Below, in pieces: positions 1 through 6,489 of a stretch of 17,391 nt of DNA; the stretch's first letter is position 1, and every line of letters begins with the position of its first letter. A program made the position numbers and the translations under genes. Below the pieces are notes generated by a model. The model ran no database searches and was not told the DNA's origin. It saw only the letters and a program-made list of their open reading frames with translations. Where the stretch lies: the NCBI GenBank assembly GCA_963631415.1, contig CAVGQS010000038.1, positions 1 through 17,391 of the forward strand, written 5' to 3'. Source of the DNA: UBA6382 sp963631415 (GTDB taxonomy: Bacteria; Bacteroidota; Bacteroidia; Bacteroidales; Bacteroidaceae).

Positions 1-1
1 G

Positions 2-991
2 TATTATATCCTGCTGGACGAGATTCAGCTGGTGCCGGAGTTTGAGGATGTGCTCAATTCATATCTAAGCATCCAGAACGCCGATGTATATGTAACGGGG
101 TCAAATTCGCGTTTCTTGTCAAAAGATGTCATAACTGAATTCAGAGGAAGAGGCGAGGAAATCCATATCACCCCTTTGACTTTTGCAGAATACCGCTCTG
201 CACATCCGGACAAAGAATCATCACAAGTCCTCAAGGAATATCTCGCCTACGGCGGCTTGCCCTATATCTGCACCGAGCCGGACGAGCAGAAGAAGATGAA
301 CTATCTGAAAGGATTGTTTGAAAAAACCTATCTAACAGACATCAAAGAACGCTACAACATACGCGGCGTTGAGGTGATGGACGAATTGCTTGACGTGATA
401 GCGTCATGCATCGGATGCTTGACAAATCCATCGAAAATAGCGAATACTTTTCAAAGCGCAAAAGGAGAAAATGTTCACAGCAATACCATAAAAGAGTACC
501 TCGAGATGCTCGAAGACTCGTTTATCATCACCCACTGCACACGCTACGACATAAAGGGGCGAAAGTATATCGACACGCCACAGAAATACTATTTCGAGGA
601 CCTGGGCCTGAGAAATGCGCGCCTTGGCTTCAGGCAACTAGGACAAACTCACCTGATGGAAAACCTCATCTTCAATGAACTCCGCGTACGCGGTTATTTT
701 GTTGATGTAGGCGTTGTCAGCAGCAGAGTAAAAGATGAGAACGGAGCATACCGCAGGAATCAGTTGGAAGTGGACTTCGTCTGCAACAGAGGATACGAAC
801 GCGTGTATGTGCAGTCTGCATACCGTTTGCCCACACTGGAGAAACAACAGCAGGAGAAGGCAAGCCTGCTAAAGATTGACGACTCATTCCGCAAGGTGAT
901 TATAACCGAAGATTTGGTGATGCACCACATGGATGAGACCGGGGTTGAATGGATTAATATCTACGATTTTCTGAACAGCACGGAATTGTAA
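2..991 (+). CDS. DUF4143-family AAA ATPase, 5' end missing
   Basis: This is the C-terminal part of an AAA_14/DUF4143 ATP-binding protein; the N-terminus with the Walker A motif lies before the window. The open frame runs from base 2 and begins inside the Walker B strand (YYILLDEIQ), then a sensor-1-like strand (VYVTGSNSRF). The DUF4143 part follows, with the typical EDLGLRNARLGF and MENLIFNELRVRGYFVDVG stretches, then QLEVDFV and YVQSA. The last pieces resemble a PD-(D/E)xK nuclease fold (E...D...Q, with no lysine in the usual ExK place). These genes are frequent and often multicopy in Bacteroidales, and their function is not settled. A GTG at 32 is not the real start because conserved sequence continues upstream. 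It ends in TAA. Base composition is less GC-rich than the central genes, in keeping with accessory DNA. Confidence 0.9.
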   Translation, partial: YYILLDEIQLVPEFEDVLNSYLSIQNADVYVTGSNSRFLSKDVITEFRGRGEEIHITPLTFAEYRSAHPDKESSQVLKEYLAYGGLPYICTEPDEQKKMNYLKGLFEKTYLTDIKERYNIRGVEVMDELLDVIASCIGCLTNPSKIANTFQSAKGENVHSNTIKEYLEMLEDSFIITHCTRYDIKGRKYIDTPQKYYFEDLGLRNARLGFRQLGQTHLMENLIFNELRVRGYFVDVGVVSSRVKDENGAYRRNQLEVDFVCNRGYERVYVQSAYRLPTLEKQQQEKASLLKIDDSFRKVIITEDLVMHHMDETGVEWINIYDFLNSTEL

Positions 992-1031
992 ATACGTTAT
1001 GACGGTCGCAGAGATGTCTTTATCCATGCTT

Positions 1032-1075
1032 TTACAATACAAAAACTGGTCACATGACCACTAATTGTATTGTAA
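1032..1075. repeat. Nested 44-bp dyad around TGGTCACATGACCA
   Basis: An outer 11-bp perfect inverted repeat (TTACAATACAA, 1032-1042, with TTGTATTGTAA, 1065-1075) is centred on exactly the same point (1053.5) as an inner dyad TGGTCA-CA-TGACCA (1047-1060). It starts 40 bp after the ATPase stop codon. It could be a protein-binding site or a terminator-like hairpin, but no T-run follows. Confidence 0.6.
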
Positions 1076-1117
1076 CGGCACGGAAATTGACGTCTGATAT
1101 CTTTTCCCGTTACTGCA

Positions 1118-1138
1118 AAAAACTGGTCATGTGACCAC
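1118..1138. repeat. Second copy of the TGGTCA-N2-TGACCA dyad
   Basis: AAAAACTGGTCA-TG-TGACCAC matches positions 1041-1061 over 21 bp except that the two central bases (CA there, TG here) are swapped. The inner 14-mers are therefore reverse complements of each other. Centre-to-centre distance is 77 bp. Unlike the first copy it has no outer inverted repeat. Confidence 0.6.
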
Positions 1139-1149
1139 AAAAATGCAAC

Positions 1150-1204
1150 AAAGCGATAGTTTTCTACGGAGAAAACAAACTTTTCCGTAGAAAACTATCG
1201 CTTT
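1150..1204. terminator. Long perfect hairpin, possible terminator of the ATPase gene
   Basis: The arms 1150-1170 and 1184-1204 are perfectly complementary over 21 bp, with a 13-nt A-rich loop that can pair a little further (AAAA with TTT). A short T-run (1202-1206) closes the right arm, so plus-strand transcripts from the ATPase could end here. The stem is longer and more AT-rich than ordinary rho-independent terminators, so a small palindromic mobile repeat is an alternative. Confidence 0.5.
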
Positions 1205-1226
1205 TTGAAGACAGGACAGAGGAGCC

Positions 1227-1421
1227 TCAGTCGTTCCCGAATCCCTCCGTAAGGAATTTCCTCAAGCTAAGATGCGTGACGCCATTGTAGTCGCTGTCCT
1301 GCAGGAGGGGCGTGGCTGAGATGACATACTTTGCATTTTCTTCATTTATAAATGATAAAAACGAAATAAATGCAAGTTTATCACTTATAGATGATAAAAT
1401 CGCAGGCATTCGCAACAACAC
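1227..1421 (-). pseudogene. Possible C-terminal remnant of a second DUF4143-type ATPase
   Basis: A minus-strand frame of about 60 codons (ATG at 1407-1409, or GTG at 1419-1421) ends with YVISATPLLQDSDYNGVTHL followed by SLRKFL. That resembles the usual end of DUF4143 ATPases, where a strand is followed by DYNGI-x-H-x-x-L-x-x-FL. Only the tail is present; no nucleotide-binding part lies upstream on this strand. If correct, it is a degraded neighbour facing the ATPase at 2-991 tail to tail. The match is from memory of the family pattern, so the call is tentative; it may also be chance reading through AT-rich dyads. Confidence 0.3.
1342..1398. repeat. Two AT-rich dyads spaced 39 bp apart
   Basis: TCATTTATAAATGA (1342-1355) is a perfect palindrome. 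TTTATCA-N8-TGATAAA (1377-1398) is a 22-bp dyad with a TATA core. The surrounding 20-mers (A-T-TTATAAATGATAAAAACG-like and ACTTATAGATGATAAAATCG) are imperfect direct copies. Centres are 39 bp apart, close to four helical turns, as for paired operator sites. Confidence 0.4.
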
Positions 1422-1571
1422 GAAAAGACCGCAAAAAAGTTTTTAGCCGGCATTTTTGCGAAATTTTCGCAGAAATCGCTGTTATCCGAATAATTGTTCG
1501 CGTTTTCCTCTTTTATTTTTGAATTATTGCTGTCCTCCAGCCATTTTTTGGACGACTCCTAAAGCATTGCG

Positions 1572-1720
1572 CCATCTCGTTTCACCAGAGACGGACTTAA
1601 GTCCTAGTTTTTTGAATTGAGATGGTTTTTCCACTCAGCGGCGGGCGGAAAGCCCGACTCTTGTTTTGCGTCAAAATAAGTCTTGCGGGACAGCGATTTG
1701 GTTTGAAATCCCGCGGGATT
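1572..1720. repeat. Cluster of nested palindromes
   Basis: CCATCTC (1572-1578) pairs with GAGATGG (1619-1625) around an inner perfect palindrome GGACTTAAGTCC (1593-1604); the right arm is followed by T5 (1626-1630). Further on, AATCCCGCGGGATT (1707-1720) is a perfect 14-bp palindrome, and GCGGGA occurs again at 1685-1690. This layout resembles interspersed extragenic palindromic repeats. Confidence 0.45.
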
Positions 1721-1756
1721 GCTGCATTTTGGATGTCCCAGTGATGAAAACAGAAC

Positions 1757-1804
1757 AAAAAAAAGGCTGCTTGCCAAGCTCTGAGCTCGGCAAGCTGCCT
1801 TTTT
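1757..1804 (-). terminator. Terminator after the PIN gene (bidirectional form)
   Basis: An inverted repeat of 45 bp (1760-1804, centre 1782) has only two mismatched pairs. It joins AAAAAGGC and GCTTGCC on the left to GGCAAGC and GCCTTTTT on the right. On the minus strand the stem is followed by eight T (A8 at 1757-1764), about 108 nt after the PIN stop codon. The T-run at 1800-1804 would also allow use from the plus strand. Confidence 0.75.
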
Positions 1805-1911
1805 GTGTGTTTAAGGTGATTCTGGCTGATGAGAGTTGCCGCCAAATCGTTGAGAGAGAAGGGGATGTCCAAATGTTTGGTTGTCATGCCAAAGGATGGG
1901 CGAAATAAATT

Positions 1912-2424
1912 CTATCGGTGTTTCAGGGCTTCAATTCGCTCTTTGATAAGTTTTTTGGGAAGCCGGTTGTTGGTAGAGAGCAGCCGGTCGAGCGCAAGGA
2001 CCATCTCGTCATTGCTGATGACCGCTTCCCTCGTTAGCATGTCTGTAAGGTAGAGGATGCCCGACACCGTCACATTCTCAAGCGTGGCCTTTTCTCTCAG
2101 CGCCTTGTCGCCGGTCAGTAAACGGCAGCCGTTGTCTTTGGCATAGACCATGACGGAAATGTCTTCTACGGACAAATTGCAGGCACCATGGCATTTCGCC
2201 ACTTTCTGAAAGACGCGCGCCACTTGCTCAGAAGAAAGCGAATAAACCGACAGAGTGCCTTCCTCAATGATGCGTTGCACCGCTGTCTGTTGCTCGGCGA
2301 CTTCAATCTCGTTGATTACAACATCTAGCGTCCGGAATTCCAGATTGAGTTTTCTGCAATATGGCAGCAGTCCGGCATTAAACAAGTCAATGAGGATGTT
2401 TGTATCGTTGACAACGACCTCCAT
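1912..2424 (-). CDS. PIN-domain protein, likely toxin RNase of a toxin-antitoxin-like pair
   Basis: This 170-residue protein starts with the PIN signature VVVNDTNILIDLF. The four acidic residues expected for Mg-dependent RNase activity can be placed at D7, E39, D88 (in VEDISVMVYAKDNG) and D106 (in LLTGDKALR). The domain covers about residues 1-135; the C-terminal 35 residues are a charged helix-like tail. ATG (2422-2424) lies 2 bp after the stop of the Xre-ImmA gene, so translation is probably coupled. PIN proteins in such pairs cut RNA and are held inactive or repressed by the partner. Target and toxicity are inferred, not shown. It ends in TAG. Confidence 0.85.
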   Translation of the reverse strand: MEVVVNDTNILIDLFNAGLLPYCRKLNLEFRTLDVVINEIEVAEQQTAVQRIIEEGTLSVYSLSSEQVARVFQKVAKCHGACNLSVEDISVMVYAKDNGCRLLTGDKALREKATLENVTVSGILYLTDMLTREAVISNDEMVLALDRLLSTNNRLPKKLIKERIEALKHR

Positions 2425-2426
2425 GC

Positions 2427-3473
2427 CTACATGAGATTTAGCGTGTCGCTAACTTCGTTGACGGACTTGTCCAAGAGGGCTGCGGCTTTAGAACAGGAGA
2501 TTGCCTCGCTTGCAAGAGCGCGGTAAACCAAGCACTCAAAGCGACGGGTGTGTTCCATCGGGTAGAGGCTCTCCTCGACTGCCTCTTTGAACGCTGGCAA
2601 GGCGTTCTTCTTCTTGTGAAAAGAGGCATACCTCGTCTGAGTGATGATATTGAGCTGACAGGCTTTGACCATGAGCGCATCAACCGAGATGCCATATTCG
2701 CGCTGAACAGCCTGCAGTTCAACCAGCGAAATGTCGTGGCGCGACTCTCCTATCATATTCTTGAATTTCTCAGACGGTATCAGCACCTCGCTTGCAAAGA
2801 CGTTGCACATCTTCTCTTTGTCTACGCCGTCGGCACAGTGCATCAGCAAATGCCCCAACTCGTGGAATATCGTAAGGCGCTTGCGCTCTGAACTCATATT
2901 CTTGTTTACCACTATAACAGGCAAGCCTCCAGCCTCGTTGCAGGTGCCGGAGAAGGACCTCTCGTGCTCAATTTCTATAATCTTGACACCCACCGACTCC
3001 AGCAAGTCAACGGCAGAAACGATGGCGTCAGAACCGATGCTCAAATCATTGCGAAGACGCAATGCCTGGAGCCGGGCTTCGTTCTCTCCCTCTACAGTCG
3101 TGTTGCTGTAGTCCAAGTTGAGCCTCGTCGCTATCCCCAGAATTGCCTCTATTTCCAGATATTTCTCTATTTCATAGCAGACCATAACCTTGACGGACTC
3201 CACCTTTTTGCTCCCCATGCCCGACTGCTTGCGGAACTCAAACTTGGAGGGGTCTATGTCGACCGTAAACGGGCGCGAGAAGTAGTCGAGTTTCATGCCC
3301 AAGGCTTTGGAGAGCACAATCAGCACGTCGCTAGAAGGCATCATCAGACCTTTCTCGTATTTTGCGATGGCAGTTGGCGACACCTTGCCGCCAACGGAAT
3401 TGCATAATTCTCGTTGCGACATGCATCGGATTTTTCTGGCACTGACCAGCCTTTGTGCGAAAGTGTTGTTCAT
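2427..3473 (-). CDS. Xre-family regulator fused to ImmA/IrrE zinc peptidase
   Basis: The 348-residue protein has an N-terminal Xre/cro helix-turn-helix (about residues 5-62: LVSARKIRCMSQREL, then SPTAIAKYEKG) and a central ImmA/IrrE (COG2856, DUF955) domain with the zinc motif HELGH at 204-208. The following KEKMCNVFASEVLIP block is the family's second motif, with E220 the probable third ligand. The last 100 residues hold another small helical region (SCSKAAALLDKSVNEVSDTL) that may be a second helix-turn-helix. Such proteins repress their own operon and cleave a regulator or partner when triggered. It is the first gene of a two-gene operon with the PIN protein, and is probably the antitoxin/regulator. 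The start ATG lies just below a -7 box and dyad (3488-3526). Confidence 0.88.
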   Translation of the reverse strand: MNNTFAQRLVSARKIRCMSQRELCNSVGGKVSPTAIAKYEKGLMMPSSDVLIVLSKALGMKLDYFSRPFTVDIDPSKFEFRKQSGMGSKKVESVKVMVCYEIEKYLEIEAILGIATRLNLDYSNTTVEGENEARLQALRLRNDLSIGSDAIVSAVDLLESVGVKIIEIEHERSFSGTCNEAGGLPVIVVNKNMSSERKRLTIFHELGHLLMHCADGVDKEKMCNVFASEVLIPSEKFKNMIGESRHDISLVELQAVQREYGISVDALMVKACQLNIITQTRYASFHKKKNALPAFKEAVEESLYPMEHTRRFECLVYRALASEAISCSKAAALLDKSVNEVSDTLNLM

Positions 3474-3487
3474 AATCTGACTGTTTA

Positions 3488-3526
3488 GGTGTGCAAATAT
3501 ATGTATTTTTTCGCGAAATGCACACC
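3488..3526 (-). promoter_or_regulatory. Promoter and autoregulatory dyad of the Xre/PIN operon
   Basis: GGTGTGCA (3488-3495) and TGCACACC (3519-3526) form a perfect 8-bp inverted repeat, half-sites 31 bp apart (about three helical turns), with extra matches outside (TTT/AAA). On the minus strand TATATTTG (3494-3501) fits the Bacteroidetes -7 box TAnnTTTG exactly and overlaps the proximal half-site. The start codon is 20 bp away, so the leader is very short. Binding by the encoded Xre protein is inference. Confidence 0.6.
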
Positions 3527-3579
3527 AAAACTATACATTATGCGCTGATATTTAACGGTTGTTAACTCCTAAACCAGCA

Positions 3580-4425
3580 CTATTCCTTCTTGGGAATGGC
3601 GACGGTCTTGGCCGACGAGTTGTAGCCGCACCAGTAGCCGAGGCCGCCGCTGATGTTGCTCGGAAGATTGCGGTCGTAGTTGAGCATCATGTTGGAGCCG
3701 AAAGCCAGTTTCTTGTCGTAGGTCGCCCAGAAGTTGTGCGACACGCTGTCGACCCGGGCGAGTTTCACCGCCACGGTGTCGCCGGCTTCGTAGTAGGCCT
3801 TGTAGTCTTTCTGCGTGGCGAGGTGAGGCGGATAGACCGCCACCTTGTTGTAGGGTGCGAGGGCATTGCCGCCGAGGCTGCCCTGATAGGACGCAAAGAA
3901 CTGGCTCTGCCTTGCGCCGCTCTTGGTGAACAGCTGGTAGCAGGCACCGCCCTCCGCAGTGTCGGCAAAGCAGGCGTAGAGGGCATAGCGTCCCTTTTCC
4001 GTCTCCCTTATTTCAACAGAGTCGAGCACCGGCGCCTGAGGAATGGTGGTGGTCGCCTCCAGATGGATGTCGCCGTAGTCCACCTCGAGCAGATACTGCC
4101 TGCCCGCCACGCCTCTCAGGTCGCTCGCCGTATATATATAAGGTGGGGTGTAGCGCTTGTCGTACCTGCCCGTCAGCACCTCGGCCTGCACTCCGTCGCT
4201 CACTTTCACCACCGCCCAGCGCAGCAGGTTGTTCGCCAGTTTGTCGAGGTCTTGCTTGTCTTCGGATATCTCCAGCGTCTTTGTGAGCAGCACCACGGGG
4301 CAGCTACCCGCCTCTATCCACCCCTCAGCCACTATGGCTTCTTGGGTGTCGGCAAAGCGGTCGTCGCTGCAGCCTGCCGCCGCGAGCAGCAGGAGGACGG
4401 TCCAAAGCAGATTCTTCATGCGCAT
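3580..4425 (-). CDS. DUF4249-family outer-membrane lipoprotein, TonB receptor partner
   Basis: The 281-residue protein starts with a lipoprotein signal (MRMKNLLWTVLLLLAAAGC, lipidated C19) followed by S-D-D. Acidic residues right after the cysteine act as a surface-export signal in Bacteroidetes. The rest is beta-rich and fits DUF4249 (VAEGWIEAG near the N-terminus, VKVSDG, YLLEVDYGDIHLEATTTIP). DUF4249 proteins are encoded with TonB-dependent receptors and are thought to act as their surface partners; the substrate is unknown. It starts 9 bp after the receptor stop, so both are in one operon. It is at the short side for the family. A second in-frame start, MKN at 4417-4419, is also possible. 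No strong terminator follows before the Xre gene promoter. Confidence 0.8.
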   Translation of the reverse strand: MRMKNLLWTVLLLLAAAGCSDDRFADTQEAIVAEGWIEAGSCPVVLLTKTLEISEDKQDLDKLANNLLRWAVVKVSDGVQAEVLTGRYDKRYTPPYIYTASDLRGVAGRQYLLEVDYGDIHLEATTTIPQAPVLDSVEIRETEKGRYALYACFADTAEGGACYQLFTKSGARQSQFFASYQGSLGGNALAPYNKVAVYPPHLATQKDYKAYYEAGDTVAVKLARVDSVSHNFWATYDKKLAFGSNMMLNYDRNLPSNISGGLGYWCGYNSSAKTVAIPKKE

Positions 4426-4434
4426 TTCAGGTCT

Positions 4435-6447
4435 TCAGAATTTAATGAAATAGCTGACTGACGGCAGGACGGGGCTAACGAACTTCACGCTCTTGTAGTA
4501 GACCTGCTTCTGGTCTGACACCCTGACGTAGTGGTAGAGGTCGTTGGTGCGGCAGAGTGCGTTGTAGAGCGACAGGTTGATGCCGTGTTCGCGCCCCTTG
4601 CGGTCTTTCCACTTGTAGTTGGCTGAGAGGTCCAGGCGGCAGTAGTCACCGAGCCGGTTGGCATTGTGCCTGCCCATCTGAGAGATGATATTGCCGTTGA
4701 GCATATACATGCACGTCGGGGCGGTGAAGGGTGTGCCGGTGCACGCCACGAAGCACGCTCCGAAGCTCCAGTGGGCGTTGGGTGAGCAGGTGGCGAGCAT
4801 GTTGACCTCGTGGGTGCGGTCGTGGTTGGCGGGATAGTCGTCGGTGGTGCCGTCCACCGTGAAGGTGCGGCGCGACCTGCCGTAGGAGTAGCATATCCAG
4901 CCCTTGACGATGCCGGTGCACTTGCTGACCATTATGTTGGCGCCGTAGTTCTTGCCGTGGTCCCACAGCATGCTGGCGGTCAGGTCGCTGCCGGCGCTCA
5001 TGGCGTCGAGCAGCGTGCCGTTGGTCTCCATCTGGTTGAACAGCCGCTTGTAGTAGACAGCCACCGACACCTTGTAGCGCCGCCCCAGCAGGTTGCTCTC
5101 CGAGGCCGCCATGACGCCCCTGGAGTACTGCGCCCGGCGGCTTCTGTCGGCCGACACCCACGCCATGACGGGGATGCCCTCGCCCGACAGCTCTGACTGG
5201 AAGAGGTACTGGTGACGAATGGCGTAGGACAGCGTGAACTTAGACCAGCTGGTGTAGTACGACAGTTTGGCGCTGGGGTTGAGCGACCAGAGCGTTCCGT
5301 CGCCCTGCTTGCGGTAGAGGCACGCCCTTGCGCCCACGTTGGCGAAGAGGGCGTCGGTCAGCCGCAGGCGGTAGTCGCCGTAGAGGCTGGCTTCGTGCGA
5401 AAAGACGCGCCTGGCGCTCTGCGAGGCATTGGCGCTGCCGTAGGTCTGCGGAGTCAGCTCGTGCCTCACCAGTTCCGCTCCGCCCCTTAGGTCGCCGCGG
5501 GTCAGGTCGCTGCGCAGGCCGTAGTCCGCTATTTTTGCCGACAGCGACTGTGGCGTGCTCAGCAGGTTGGTCGTCATGCGGTTGCGGTAGTGAGTGGTGT
5601 AGAGGGTGGTCTGTATGCGCAGCCCCGCGCCGCCCTCAAACCGGTGGCGCAGCGACACCATGGTGTTGCCCCACGTGTTGCGCGTGTCGCCCAGGTAGTT
5701 GTCGCCCGCGAGCTTCGCGTCGTCGTTGCCGAAGTATGAATTGATGAGGAAGCTGTGCCTCTTGCCCAAGCGGAAGGTGTAGGAGGCGTTGACGTCGTGG
5801 AAGGAGTATCTCATCTGCTGCCCGTCGGTCTTGAGCCACGCCCCGTAGAGCATGTTGATGTAGGAGAGCCGTGCCGACACCGCCAGCGCCGAACTCTTGC
5901 CGGTGGGTATGCGCAGCGAGCCTTCAGACGACATCAGTCCCACCGACAGCTCGCCCTCCGCCCGGCGCGGAACCCTGTCGTCGGTGCCCATCGTCAGCTC
6001 AGCGCCCAGCCGGTTGGGGAAGTCGGCGGTCTGTGCGCTCTCGCTCAGCGTCATATTGCTGAAGTGAGAGGTGACGAAGGCGGAGAAGAAGCCCAGCAGG
6101 TGGCTCACGTTGTAGAGCGGCACTCCGTCTATGGAGATGGCGTTGTGGCCGTTGTCGGAGCCCTGCACGTGTATGCCCGCCTGATACTCGTTGTTGGTCT
6201 GTATGCCCGGCAGCATCTGGGCGTAGTGCAGGGGGTCGGCGGTGCTCAGGATTTGCGGCAGGCTGCCCAGCGCCTTCATGTCCCACGCAAAGCGTCCCGC
6301 GGCGTCCTTGCCCAGCGGCAGCCGCGACCTCTTGGCTGCCACGGTGACGCTGTCCAAAGAAATGTTTTGCGTCTCCGCAGGCTCTTGTGCATAAGCCACA
6401 GAAACGCAAAACAACAGTGCCTGTATTAACAGTGCGCGAGACCTCAT
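4435..6447 (-). CDS. TonB-dependent outer-membrane receptor
   Basis: The 670-residue protein has a signal peptide ending at AYA (residue 20), then a TonB-box-like LDSVTVAAKR (31-40). A plug domain follows (about 45-150: LPQILSTADPLHYAQMLPGI, HVQGSDNGHNAISIDGVPLY), then a long beta-barrel ending in an aromatic residue (SYFIKF), as BAM substrates do. It lacks the N-terminal carboxypeptidase-regulatory-like domain found in SusC-type receptors and is short for the class. It is the middle gene of an operon, 42 bp after the lipoprotein and 9 bp before DUF4249. It would import a substrate across the outer membrane with energy from TonB-ExbBD. Substrate unknown; the adjoining metal efflux operon makes a metal or metal chelate possible, but this is inference. 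Confidence 0.88.
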   Translation of the reverse strand: MRSRALLIQALLFCVSVAYAQEPAETQNISLDSVTVAAKRSRLPLGKDAAGRFAWDMKALGSLPQILSTADPLHYAQMLPGIQTNNEYQAGIHVQGSDNGHNAISIDGVPLYNVSHLLGFFSAFVTSHFSNMTLSESAQTADFPNRLGAELTMGTDDRVPRRAEGELSVGLMSSEGSLRIPTGKSSALAVSARLSYINMLYGAWLKTDGQQMRYSFHDVNASYTFRLGKRHSFLINSYFGNDDAKLAGDNYLGDTRNTWGNTMVSLRHRFEGGAGLRIQTTLYTTHYRNRMTTNLLSTPQSLSAKIADYGLRSDLTRGDLRGGAELVRHELTPQTYGSANASQSARRVFSHEASLYGDYRLRLTDALFANVGARACLYRKQGDGTLWSLNPSAKLSYYTSWSKFTLSYAIRHQYLFQSELSGEGIPVMAWVSADRSRRAQYSRGVMAASESNLLGRRYKVSVAVYYKRLFNQMETNGTLLDAMSAGSDLTASMLWDHGKNYGANIMVSKCTGIVKGWICYSYGRSRRTFTVDGTTDDYPANHDRTHEVNMLATCSPNAHWSFGACFVACTGTPFTAPTCMYMLNGNIISQMGRHNANRLGDYCRLDLSANYKWKDRKGREHGINLSLYNALCRTNDLYHYVRVSDQKQVYYKSVKFVSPVLPSVSYFIKF

Positions 6448-6489
6448 CGTCTCATGGGTTAGTCAATGGTTGCTTGCCGCGCCCCCTGC

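Larger units (their letters stand above)
992..1911. other. 920-bp gene-poor, palindrome-rich intergenic region
   Basis: No intact gene is supported here. From left to right it holds two related TGGTCA dyads (1032-1075, 1118-1138), a long hairpin (1150-1204), a minus-strand fragment resembling a DUF4143 ATPase tail (1227-1421) carrying two AT-rich dyads, a nested palindrome cluster (1572-1720) and a terminator-like inverted repeat (1760-1804). Short ORFs on both strands between 1597 and 1908 run straight through the terminator hairpin and look non-coding. Confidence 0.6.

Noticed and set aside
1597..1908. Two overlapping small ORFs (80 and 96 codons) on opposite strands
   Set aside because: Both cross the palindromes and the terminator hairpin, with no start signals or recognisable domain. 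More likely a non-coding repeat.
3559..4461. 300-codon plus-strand open frame opposite the DUF4249 gene
   Set aside because: Antisense of a clear lipoprotein gene; it runs over the receptor/DUF4249 junction without respecting any gene border.
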